From positions 1 to 6,105 of the forward strand of contig DNIF01000020.1 of assembly GCA_003485715.1 (NCBI GenBank): a stretch of DNA of 6,105 nt, written 5' to 3'. Under the pieces are notes generated by a model, which was not told the DNA's origin, ran no database searches, and worked only from the letters and a program-made list of their open reading frames with translations. Position 1 is the stretch's first letter; every line of letters starts with the position of its first letter. Of the stretch, positions 1-5,728 are shown piece by piece. The position numbers and the translations under genes were made by a program. Source of the stretch: Gammaproteobacteria bacterium (GTDB lineage: Bacteria > Pseudomonadota > Gammaproteobacteria > UBA7966).

Positions 1-62
1 GCATCTCCGCCCCGCCGTTGCGGGCACCGCATCCCCGTCACCCCGCCCATCACACTCGCCCC

Positions 63-1394
63 ATGACCCGCAAGCTGTACATCAAGACCTTCGGTTGCCA
101 GATGAACGAGTACGACTCCGCGCGCATCGCGGACGTGCTGCGTGAGGCCGGCGGCTTCGTGCTGACGGGCGACCCGGCCGAGGCCGATCTGCTGCTGGTG
201 AACACTTGCTCCGTGCGCGAGAAGGCCGAGGACAAGCTCTACACCCAGCTTGGCATGTGGCGGCCCTTCAAGGAGGCGCGACCCGGCGTGCTCATCGGTG
301 TCGGCGGCTGTGTGGCCAGTCAGGAGGGTGAGGGGATCCGCGCCCGGGCGCCTTTCGTGGACCTCGTCTTCGGGCCGCAGACGCTGCATCGGCTGCCCGA
401 ACTCCTCGCCGCCCAGGCGCGCGAGGCGGCACCGCAGGTGGACGTCAGCTTCCCCGAGGTGGAGAAGTTCGACCGGCTGCCGGAGGCGCGGGCGGAGGGT
501 GTGACGGCCTTCGTCTCGGTGATGGAGGGGTGCAGCAAGTACTGCAGTTTCTGTGTCGTGCCCTACACACGCGGTGAGGAGTTCAGTCGCTCACTGGACG
601 ACATCCTGGCCGAGGTGGCCGCGCTCGCCGAACAGGGCGTGCGCGAGGTCACACTGCTTGGCCAGAACGTGAACGCCTACCGCGGCCTGACCCACGAGGG
701 CCGGGTGGTGGACCTCGCCGGGCTCATCCGTTACGTCGCCAGCGTCGATGGCATCGGGCGCATCCGCTACACGACCTCCCATCCGGTGGAGTTCTCCGAT
801 CGCCTGATCGCCGCCCATGCCGAGGTGCCGGAGCTGGTGACGCAGGTGCATCTGCCGGTGCAGAGCGGATCGGATCGTATCCTTGCGGCCATGAAGCGCG
901 GCCACACGGCGCGTGAGTACCGTGCCCGCATCCGCAGGCTGAAGGCCGCCGTGCCCGGTGTCGCGTTGTCGTCGGATTTCATCGTCGGCTTTCCCGGCGA
1001 GACCGATGCGGATTTCGCGGCCACCATGGACCTCATCGAGGAGGTCCGCTTCGACCACGCCTTCAGCTTCACCTACAGCCCCCGTCCCGGCACCCCGGCG
1101 GCCAATCTGGCGGATGCCGTGCCCGAGGAGGTCAAGAAGGCGCGGCTGGCCCGGTTGCAGTCGCGCATCCTCACGTTCGGGGCCGAATTCGCCGCAGGGC
1201 TCGTCGGTCGGGTAGAGCGAGTGCTGGTCGAGGGCCCGTCGCGCAAGGACCCGAACGAACTTCGCGGCCGCGTGGCGAGCAATCGCGTCGTCAACTTCGC
1301 CGGCCCGTCCCGGCTCATCGGGCAGTTCATCGACGTGCGCATCACGGCGGCATTGCCCAACTCGCTGCGCGGCACGGCCGTGCTGGCGACCTGA
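63..1394 (+). CDS. miaB: tRNA-2-methylthio-N6-dimethylallyladenosine synthase MiaB
   Basis: MiaB is a cytoplasmic radical-SAM methylthiotransferase. It adds a methylthio group to i6A37 of tRNAs reading UNN codons, giving ms2i6A. The 443-residue protein shows the three family domains. The N-terminal MTTase domain has the auxiliary-cluster cysteines C12 (TFGCQMN), C49 (NTCSVRE) and C83 (GCVASQE). The radical-SAM domain has the CxxxCxxC motif at C157, C161 and C164 (GCSKYCSFC), followed by PYTRGEE. A C-terminal TRAM domain lies at about residues 378-441. The ATG at 63 is chosen because the protein then starts MTRKLYIKTFGCQMN, as the family does. The frame stays open to a TTG at 18, but those 15 extra residues are not family-like. 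No clear Shine-Dalgarno sequence precedes 63. ybeZ starts 23 nt after the stop, so the two are probably cotranscribed. Length is slightly below the 474 residues of E. coli MiaB. Nothing is missing from the catalytic core. Confidence 0.97.
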   Translation: MTRKLYIKTFGCQMNEYDSARIADVLREAGGFVLTGDPAEADLLLVNTCSVREKAEDKLYTQLGMWRPFKEARPGVLIGVGGCVASQEGEGIRARAPFVDLVFGPQTLHRLPELLAAQAREAAPQVDVSFPEVEKFDRLPEARAEGVTAFVSVMEGCSKYCSFCVVPYTRGEEFSRSLDDILAEVAALAEQGVREVTLLGQNVNAYRGLTHEGRVVDLAGLIRYVASVDGIGRIRYTTSHPVEFSDRLIAAHAEVPELVTQVHLPVQSGSDRILAAMKRGHTAREYRARIRRLKAAVPGVALSSDFIVGFPGETDADFAATMDLIEEVRFDHAFSFTYSPRPGTPAANLADAVPEEVKKARLARLQSRILTFGAEFAAGLVGRVERVLVEGPSRKDPNELRGRVASNRVVNFAGPSRLIGQFIDVRITAALPNSLRGTAVLAT

Positions 1395-1417
1395 GTCCGG
1401 CGCAGACGACCCAGACC

Positions 1418-2599
1418 GTGCAGGACATTTACCACGCTGAGTTTCGGCTTGAGCCCGAGGACAATGACCGGCTCGCGTGGCTGTGCGGCCCCTTCGACGA
1501 GACCCTGCACGAGATCGAGCGCCGGCTGCGCATCACCGTGCGTCACCGTGGGCATGTGTTCCGCCTGAGCGGCGCGGAGGCAGAGGTCGTTGCCGCCATG
1601 CGTCTGCTGCAGGAACTCTACGAGCAGGCAGCCCGCGGGCCGATTGGTCGCGAGGCCTTGCACCTGCTTCTGCTGACAGCGGAGCGGCCGGTCGCGGCGG
1701 ATTGCGTGGAGACAGTGACGACCGGGGCCGAGGTGCGCGTGCCGACGGTGCGGGCGGAGGTGACGGGTCTTGCTGATCCCCGCGTCCAGGAGGCGGGACC
1801 GCTGCTGGATACCCACGCTGAGCGCCGGCAAGGCACCCGCCGTACGGCCCCGCGCCCCGAAGGCCTGGATGACGCCGAGGGCCCCGGTGGGGGCGGGGCG
1901 GCGCCTGCATCCAGCAACTGGGCCAACGCCTCCGGGATCCGAACGCGCCGCGGTAATGTCCGTGCCCGCGGAGCGAATCAGGCGAGTTATCTCGCGGCGA
2001 TCCTCGAACACGATGTCAGTTTCGGTGTCGGGCCGGCAGGGACCGGCAAGACCTACCTTGCCGTCGCTGCGGCTGTTGAGGCCCTCGAGAGTGAGCGCGT
2101 GCGCCGCCTGGTGTTGACGCGCCCGGCGGTCGAGGCCGGTGAACGCCTGGGTTTTCTCCCGGGCGATCTGGCACAGAAGGTGGACCCTTACCTGCGCCCG
2201 CTCTACGACGCCCTGTTCGAGATGATCGGCTTCGATCGTGTCGGCAAGCTGATGGAGCGCGGCACCATCGAGGTCGCCCCACTCGCCTTCATGCGCGGGC
2301 GCACGCTGAACGAATCCTTCATCATCCTCGACGAGGCGCAGAACACCACCGCCGAGCAGATGAAGATGTTCCTGACCCGCATCGGCTTCGGTTCGCGGGC
2401 GGTCATCACCGGCGACATCACCCAAGTCGATCTCCCGCGTACCCAGGTCTCCGGACTCAGACAGGCGGTGGAACTCCTCCCGGGCACCGAGGGTATCCAC
2501 TTCACCTTCTTCAGCGCCGCGGATGTCGTCCGCCATCCGGTGGTCGCGCGCATCCTGAACGCCTATGCCGCGGCGGAAGGCGACGGAGCGGGGGCCTGA
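1418..2599 (+). CDS. ybeZ: PhoH-family ATPase YbeZ
   Basis: YbeZ is a PhoH-like P-loop NTPase. It is encoded next to the endonuclease YbeY in many proteobacteria and is thought to work with it in RNA and ribosome metabolism. The 393-residue protein starts at a GTG (1418). It opens with a small N-terminal domain at about residues 1-88 (LEPEDNDRLAWLCGPFDE). The PhoH ATPase domain at about 174-387 has Walker A GPAGTGKT at 205-212, LTRPAVEAGERLGFLPGD at 233-250, Walker B FIILDE at 301-306 and the sensor-like TGDITQVDLPR at 331-341. The start is supported by alignment of the N-terminus with the E. coli protein from memory; no strong ribosome binding site is visible. The linker between the domains (about 88-173) is unusually long, rich in Ala, Gly, Arg and Pro, and contains GGGG. 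It is some 50 residues longer than in E. coli YbeZ. The C-terminus lacks the charged tail seen in E. coli. The stop lies 4 nt before the preferred ybeY start. Confidence 0.95.
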   Translation: MQDIYHAEFRLEPEDNDRLAWLCGPFDETLHEIERRLRITVRHRGHVFRLSGAEAEVVAAMRLLQELYEQAARGPIGREALHLLLLTAERPVAADCVETVTTGAEVRVPTVRAEVTGLADPRVQEAGPLLDTHAERRQGTRRTAPRPEGLDDAEGPGGGGAAPASSNWANASGIRTRRGNVRARGANQASYLAAILEHDVSFGVGPAGTGKTYLAVAAAVEALESERVRRLVLTRPAVEAGERLGFLPGDLAQKVDPYLRPLYDALFEMIGFDRVGKLMERGTIEVAPLAFMRGRTLNESFIILDEAQNTTAEQMKMFLTRIGFGSRAVITGDITQVDLPRTQVSGLRQAVELLPGTEGIHFTFFSAADVVRHPVVARILNAYAAAEGDGAGA

Positions 2600-2603
2600 G
2601 GCG

Positions 2604-3074
2604 GTGCGCCTGGACCTCGGGGTGCAGATCGCCTGTCTGGAGCCGGACGGCCTCCCGGGGCGGCCGGCCTTGAGGCGCTGGGTGGCCACTACCATTGCGG
2701 CGGCCGATCCGGCCCGGCAGCGTGCGGCACTGACCCTGCGTGTGGTCGATGAAGCCGAGGGGCGGCAGCTCAATCACGATTGGCGGGGCGGCGACTACGC
2801 GACCAATGTGCTTTCCTTCCCGGCGGATGGGGTAGGGCACGTGGCCCCCGAGCTTCTTGGTGACCTCGTCCTGTGCGCGCCGGTCCTGGCCCGCGAAGCC
2901 GCTGCCGCCGGTCGCGCCGCTGATTTCCACTGGGCGCACCTGGTGGTGCACGGCACGCTGCACCTGCTCGGGCACACCCACGACGCGCCGCAAGAGGCCG
3001 CAGGCATGGAGGCACTGGAACGCCAGGTGCTCGCCAGTCTGGGATTCCCCGAGCCCTATCCGGACGACGCCTGA
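2604..3074 (+). CDS. ybeY: endoribonuclease YbeY (rRNA maturation factor)
   Basis: YbeY is a zinc-dependent single-strand-specific endoribonuclease needed for 16S rRNA 3' end maturation and, with RNase R, for removal of defective 70S ribosomes. From the GTG at 2604 the product has 156 residues, matching the 155 of E. coli YbeY. Visible motifs are the conserved arginine R61 in NHDWRGGDYATNVLSFP and the metal site HGTLHLLGHTH, with zinc ligands H116, H120 and H126. The usual D just before the third histidine (GYDH in E. coli) is T here. The C-terminal MEALERQVLASLGFPEPY is typical of the family. The frame also has an ATG at 2565, which would overlap ybeZ by 35 nt and add 13 residues (MPRRKATERGPEA) without family support. 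A purine stretch at 2585-2594 can serve as the ribosome binding site for 2604. Translational coupling to ybeZ is likely. Confidence 0.95.
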   Translation: MRLDLGVQIACLEPDGLPGRPALRRWVATTIAAADPARQRAALTLRVVDEAEGRQLNHDWRGGDYATNVLSFPADGVGHVAPELLGDLVLCAPVLAREAAAAGRAADFHWAHLVVHGTLHLLGHTHDAPQEAAGMEALERQVLASLGFPEPYPDDA

Positions 3075-3120
3075 GGCGAGCCGGGCCGCGCCCCATCGCC
3101 CGAAACGCTGCCCGGCGTGG

Positions 3121-3453
3121 CTACATCCCTCTCCGGGCGCTTCCTGGCGAGAAACGCTCGTTGGGCCGTCGCACAAAGACGAATTCGAGCATCTCCAAGC
3201 GTGCCTCAATGTGGTTCTCGCAGAGAAGCAATAGGCTGAGTTGTTTTCCCGTAACGGCCATCAGCCCTGCATCATCCATCCGCGGGAGATCTGATCTGGC
3301 CGGATTAGTCATTCGAAACCAAGGCGTTATGTCTTTGGTTCGTCTATCTGCGGCTTGCCAAGCGCGTTGATCGTATTGGGCGGAGTGTCTGAAAGCTTCG
3401 TCGCGGTGGGTGATAATCCCCTGGCAGGACGCAATCATTTTGCTGCGCTGCAC
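3121..3453 (-). CDS. doubtful small open frame, hypothetical
   Basis: A minus-strand frame of 110 codons opens at a GTG (3451-3453) and ends at the TAG at 3121-3123. Internal ATG starts exist at 3310-3312 (MTNPARSDL) and 3277-3279 (MDDAGLMAV). The last 40 codons are fairly protein-like (for example LCENHIEARLEMLEF) and about 72% have G or C in the third position. None of the possible starts has a Shine-Dalgarno sequence, and I recognise no domain. It could be a degraded remnant of an inserted gene, or chance openness. It points away from the neighbouring + strand genes and overlaps the candidate promoter of the repeat-protein gene. I consider it more likely non-coding than coding. Confidence 0.18.
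   Translation of the reverse strand: MQRSKMIASCQGIITHRDEAFRHSAQYDQRAWQAADRRTKDITPWFRMTNPARSDLPRMDDAGLMAVTGKQLSLLLLCENHIEARLEMLEFVFVRRPNERFSPGSARRGM
3314..3342. other. small inverted repeat / hairpin
   Basis: Arms CG-AACCAA (3314-3322, with one unpaired A at 3316) and TTGGTTCG (3335-3342) form an 8-bp stem around a 12-nt loop, in the GC-poor intergenic stretch. No T-run follows on either strand, so it is not a standard terminator. Role unknown; it may be incidental. Confidence 0.3.
3389..3417 (+). promoter_or_regulatory. candidate sigma70 promoter for the repeat-protein gene
   Basis: CTGAAA at 3389-3394 (4 of 6 to TTGACA) and GATAAT at 3412-3417 (5 of 6 to TATAAT) are separated by exactly 17 nt. 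Transcription would begin near 3424 and leave a leader of about 120 nt before the ATG at 3546. The match is by eye, and the local AT content raises the chance of a random hit. Still, a gene 471 nt from the preceding operon would be expected to need its own promoter. Confidence 0.4.
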
Positions 3454-3533
3454 TTCAAAATGGTGCTGCTGAGGTCTTCAATGCGCGTCACAGGCAACAG
3501 CGCTTCGCGCCAAGCCCTCCGCCTTGAAACCAC

Positions 3534-3538
3534 AGGAG
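3534..3538 (+). promoter_or_regulatory. strong Shine-Dalgarno sequence (AGGAG)
   Basis: AGGAG lies 7 nt upstream of the ATG at 3546. It is the best ribosome binding site in the window, clearly better than those before miaB, ybeZ or lnt. It is the main evidence that the small repeat-protein frame is translated from this ATG, and it suggests efficient expression. Confidence 0.75.
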
Positions 3539-3545
3539 ACGTACC

Positions 3546-3869
3546 ATGAAGACTTCCACGCTCGCCGGACTTGCCCTGCTCGCAGGACTTGCCCAGCCCG
3601 CCTTCGCCGCTGAGCCCTTCCGGCCCTGGCTGCAGGCCCATTGGGAGGTTGGCGAGGGCAATGGCCTGCCCACTCCCGCCATGAAGTCCGGGGTCTTCCG
3701 GCCCTGGCTGCAGGCCCACTGGGAGGTTGGCGAGGGTAATGGCCTGGCCACACCCGCCATGAAGTCCGGGGTCTTCCGGCCCTGGCTGCAGGCTCACTGG
3801 GAGGTGGCCGACGACCCGATGGGCACGGTGCCCTTGGCCACTCCCGCGGATGAACTCGCCGATCGCTGA
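3546..3869 (+). CDS. small exported tandem-repeat protein, function unknown
   Basis: I do not recognise this 107-residue protein. It begins with a textbook Sec signal peptide (MKTS, then a Leu/Ala/Gly core, then QPAFA) with likely cleavage after A21, leaving about 86 residues in the periplasm or outside. There is no lipobox cysteine and no cysteine at all. The mature part is built of repeats. Unit 1 (25-50) and unit 2 (51-76) are 26 residues each, FRPWLQAHWEV followed by GEGNGL(P/A)TPAMKSGV. Unit 3 (77-107) keeps FRPWLQAHWEV, then diverges (ADDPMGTVP) before LATPA and an acidic end, DELADR. Each unit carries two tryptophans in a W-x4-W pattern and one histidine. A strong AGGAG site and a candidate promoter precede it, and a 14-bp stem-loop follows, so it may be its own transcription unit. 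Options include a structural or binding protein of the envelope, or a precursor cut into repeated peptides. No modifying or processing enzyme is visible nearby, so no function is assigned. Confidence 0.8.
   Translation: MKTSTLAGLALLAGLAQPAFAAEPFRPWLQAHWEVGEGNGLPTPAMKSGVFRPWLQAHWEVGEGNGLATPAMKSGVFRPWLQAHWEVADDPMGTVPLATPADELADR
3618..3806 (+). repeat. 78-bp in-frame tandem repeat, 2.4 copies
   Basis: Copies are 3618-3695, 3696-3773 and a partial third, 3774-3806. Copies 1 and 2 differ at 4 of 78 positions; three changes are silent and one gives P to A. The 33-nt partial copy differs from copy 2 at two positions, both silent. The unit is 26 codons, so gain or loss of a copy keeps the frame. Near-identical DNA suggests recent duplication or gene conversion. 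The fact that every change inside FRPWLQAHWEV is silent suggests the peptide itself is under selection. Confidence 0.95.
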
Positions 3870-3885
3870 GGCTTGTTGATCAACG

Positions 3886-3920
3886 GCCACCCGTGTCGCT
3901 TCTGCGGCGACATGGGTGGC
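3886..3920 (+). terminator. strong stem-loop after the repeat-protein gene, possible terminator
   Basis: Two 14-nt arms, 3886-3899 and 3907-3920, pair fully with one G-U around a 7-nt loop. The stem starts 17 nt after the stop codon at 3869. A perfect 10-bp palindrome, GTTGATCAAC, sits just upstream at 3875-3884. No U-tract follows on the + strand (AATCACGACG), so intrinsic termination is uncertain. It could instead protect the mRNA 3' end. It lies between the repeat-protein gene and lnt, where a transcript boundary would be expected. Confidence 0.45.
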
Positions 3921-4016
3921 AATCACGACGCAAACGGGAGATGGACTGGTCGTTGACCGCTGTGCAGGCGGTGCTGTCGGTGACCTTGCACCGGTGGAGA
4001 GCACATGGCCGTGTGC

Positions 4017-4045
4017 ATGCGGTCGAGTGCTATGCTCCGCCGCAT
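4017..4045 (+). other. imperfect hairpin in the lnt upstream region
   Basis: ATGCGG (4017-4022) pairs with CCGCAT (4040-4045). Pairing continues inward through a U-G, one C-C mismatch and GAG/CTC, to a 5-nt loop. It lies about 50 nt before the lnt ATG. It might be a leader structure or part of a transcript boundary. No recognised riboswitch features are present. I found no convincing sigma70 promoter between 3921 and 4095: TTGACC at 3953-3958 has no partner at the right distance. Confidence 0.25.
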
Positions 4046-4095
4046 CCTTTGGCCCCGTAGGAAATCGCCCCCGCGGCGAATTTGCCCGCCGCCCG

Positions 4096-5586
4096 ATGCC
4101 CCTGCCGCGCTCACTGCCTTTCCCGTCCTTCTTCGCGGGTACCCTCTTTCCCTTCGCCCTCGCGCCCTTCGGCCTGTGGCCGCTGGCGCTGGTCTCGCTG
4201 GCCGTGCCTGGTCTGCGTCTGGTCCGCCAGACGCCGCGCGAGGCCTTCCGCTCCGGCTGGGCGTGGGGCGTGGGGGCCTTCGGTGTCGGTGTCTCGTGGG
4301 TGCAGGTGGTCATCCACGACTTCGGCCTGCCCAACTACGTCTTCTCGGTCGGCCTCACACTGGTCTTTGTCTTCTTTCTGGCGCTGTTTCCGGCTGCCGC
4401 TGGCTGGCTGGCGGCGAGGCTCAGCCCGGCGGGTAGTTCGATCCGGCTCGTCGTCGCCTGGCCGGCTGCCTTTGTGCTTTGTGAATGGGTGCGTGGCTGG
4501 ATACTGACCGGCTTCCCCTGGGCTTGGGTGGGCTACAGCCAGAGTGAGGGGCCGCTGGCGTCCCTGGCACCCGTGATCGGCACGCTGGGATTGAGCCTTG
4601 CAGTTGTGACGCTTACGGCGGCCTGGGTCAGGACGGCGCTCACTCGGCAGCATCGTGATGCCATTGCGGCGGGTGTGCTGACCCTCGCCTTGGCACTCGC
4701 CGCCTGGCTGGCCGGCACCGTGGCCTGGACCGTGCCCACCGGGCGGTCGTTGAGCGTGAGCCTGGTGCAAGGGAACGTGACCCAGGCGCGCAAGTGGGAC
4801 CCGGGTCAGCGCGGCCCGACCTTGAGCCTCTATCGCGAGCTGACCCTACCCGAGATCGGGCGCGACCTCATCGTGTGGCCGGAGACCGCCGTGCCCGCAT
4901 TCCAGGTCGAGGTCATGGACTGGCTGCGTGAACTGCAGGGCCACGCCGTGGCTGGTAATTCCACGCTGCTCGTCGGCCTTCCCTACCTAGAACGCGGAGG
5001 CAAGGCCTATTTCAACGCCGTGGTGGCACTCGGCTCCCAGCCCGAGACCTACTTCAAGCGCCATCTGGTGCCAGCGGGTGAATACTTGCCCCTCGAGGCC
5101 TGGCTGCGTCCCTGGCTGACCTTCATGGATATCCCGATGTCGAGCTTCTCACCCGGGCCGGAGCGGCAGACTCCGATGAAGGTGGGAGACATCACCCTCG
5201 CAGTCAGTATCTGCTACGAGGATGCCTTCCCGGGCCGCTTCATTCAGGATCTCCCCGCAGCCGGGCTCCTGGTGAACGTCAGCAACGACGCGTGGTTTGG
5301 CGACACACTCGCCCCGCACCAGCACCTGCAGATCGCGCGCATGCGTGCGCTGGAGACAGGTCGCGCCATGGCGCGGGCGACCAACACCGGGATCTCGGCC
5401 CTGATCGGCCCCGACGGCGGGCTCATCGCGCGCAGTCGCCAGTTTGAGCAGGAAGTGCTGCGTGGCGATCTGCCGGTCTACACCGGCGCCACGCCCTATG
5501 TGCGACTGGGCAATCTGCCGGTCGCGCTTCTGGTGATCGCTATGCTGGCCGCTGCGGCGCGCAACGGGCGGGGTCGCGAGCGTTGA
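4096..5586 (+). CDS. lnt: apolipoprotein N-acyltransferase Lnt
   Basis: Lnt is the inner-membrane enzyme that transfers an acyl chain from a phospholipid to the N-terminal cysteine of apolipoproteins, the last step of lipoprotein maturation. From ATG 4096 the product has 496 residues (E. coli 512). About seven hydrophobic segments lie in the first 213 residues and one near the C-terminus (about 472-488). Between them is the periplasmic nitrilase-type domain (about 218-465). The catalytic triad is E263 (VWPETAVP), K321 (YFKRHLVP) and C373 (SICYEDAFPG). Other residues important in E. coli Lnt are also matched: W234 (ARKWDP), E329 (AGEYLPL), and Y374 and E375 next to the cysteine. LVNVSNDAWFGD at 392-403 is typical. 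The usual LVPFGEY reads LVPAGEY here. The frame is open back to a GTG at 3916, but those 60 residues are hydrophilic, not family-like, and begin inside the stem-loop, so 4096 is preferred despite a weak ribosome binding site. lnt usually follows corC; here corC is missing. Confidence 0.95.
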   Translation: MPLPRSLPFPSFFAGTLFPFALAPFGLWPLALVSLAVPGLRLVRQTPREAFRSGWAWGVGAFGVGVSWVQVVIHDFGLPNYVFSVGLTLVFVFFLALFPAAAGWLAARLSPAGSSIRLVVAWPAAFVLCEWVRGWILTGFPWAWVGYSQSEGPLASLAPVIGTLGLSLAVVTLTAAWVRTALTRQHRDAIAAGVLTLALALAAWLAGTVAWTVPTGRSLSVSLVQGNVTQARKWDPGQRGPTLSLYRELTLPEIGRDLIVWPETAVPAFQVEVMDWLRELQGHAVAGNSTLLVGLPYLERGGKAYFNAVVALGSQPETYFKRHLVPAGEYLPLEAWLRPWLTFMDIPMSSFSPGPERQTPMKVGDITLAVSICYEDAFPGRFIQDLPAAGLLVNVSNDAWFGDTLAPHQHLQIARMRALETGRAMARATNTGISALIGPDGGLIARSRQFEQEVLRGDLPVYTGATPYVRLGNLPVALLVIAMLAAAARNGRGRER

Positions 5587-5670
5587 GGCAGGGTAGCCGG
5601 CGCGTTGTGCTCTGACGCTCGACACCGTCTCCCCAACGCTGGCCAAGCCGTGGTCCTCGCGCACCATCGT

Positions 5671-5690
5671 CATTCCCGCGCAGGCGGGGA
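5671..5690. repeat. REP-like palindrome in the convergent intergenic gap
   Basis: The 5673-5690 segment forms a 7-bp stem (TTCCCGC / GCGGGGA with one G-U) and a GCAG loop, preceded by GTCA. This resembles the CATTCCCGCG...GCGGGAATG type of short palindromic repeat scattered between genes in many proteobacteria. It lies between the convergent ends of lnt and the transglycosylase gene, a typical place. The right arm is slightly degenerate (GGGGA rather than GGGAA). It could act as a weak bidirectional terminator or transcript stabiliser. Only one copy is in the window, so its repeat status rests on resemblance. Confidence 0.5.
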
Positions 5691-5728
5691 CAACAGTGCT
5701 GTCAAAGCGCGGTGCCCCGGCTTCGCCC

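Larger units (their letters stand above)
3075..3545. other. 471-nt region without a convincing gene, lower GC than flanks
   Basis: This gap separates ybeY from the small repeat-protein gene. The stretch 3181-3480 is about 53% GC by hand count, against 70% or more in sample lines of ybeY and lnt, which suggests foreign or relaxed-selection DNA. It contains a weak minus-strand open frame (3121-3453), a small hairpin (3314-3342) and a candidate sigma70 promoter (3389-3417) reading toward the repeat-protein gene. I found no CBS-domain or other corC-like coding remnant in any frame, no transposase and no tRNA. In many gammaproteobacteria corC (ybeX) begins right after ybeY, so this is where it would be expected. 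Confidence 0.6.

Noticed and set aside
18..62. 15-residue N-terminal extension of MiaB from TTG 18
   Set aside because: MiaB proteins typically start right at the M-x-K-L-Y-I-K-T-F-G-C segment, which begins at ATG 63.
1073..2773. 566-codon open frame on the minus strand antisense to ybeZ
   Set aside because: It is a GC-rich shadow. The + strand carries complete, motif-rich ybeZ and ybeY through the same stretch, and the antisense product shows no recognisable domain.
3321..3345. GGCGTTATG next to an inverted repeat, considered as an integron attC site
   Set aside because: GTTATGT does not fit the GTTRRRY core, no matching second core site was found, and there is no integrase or cassette structure.
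3546..3869. Assigning the repeat protein as a RiPP precursor or sulfur globule protein
   Set aside because: No modifying enzyme, protease or transporter is nearby, and composition does not match the Gly/Asn/Tyr-rich globule proteins. Only repeats and an export signal are supported.
3953..3981. TTGACC at 3953-3958 as the -35 of an lnt promoter
   Set aside because: No acceptable -10 hexamer occurs 16-18 nt downstream.
3916..4095. 60-residue N-terminal extension of lnt from GTG 3916
   Set aside because: It is hydrophilic and not family-like, begins inside a strong stem-loop and has no ribosome binding site. The ATG at 4096 gives a normal Lnt N-terminus.
3435..4334. 299-codon minus-strand frame through the repeats and the start of lnt
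   Set aside because: Its repeats are a by-product of a 78-bp unit divisible by three. The + strand has the signal peptide, AGGAG site and silent-substitution pattern, and the frame also runs antisense into lnt.
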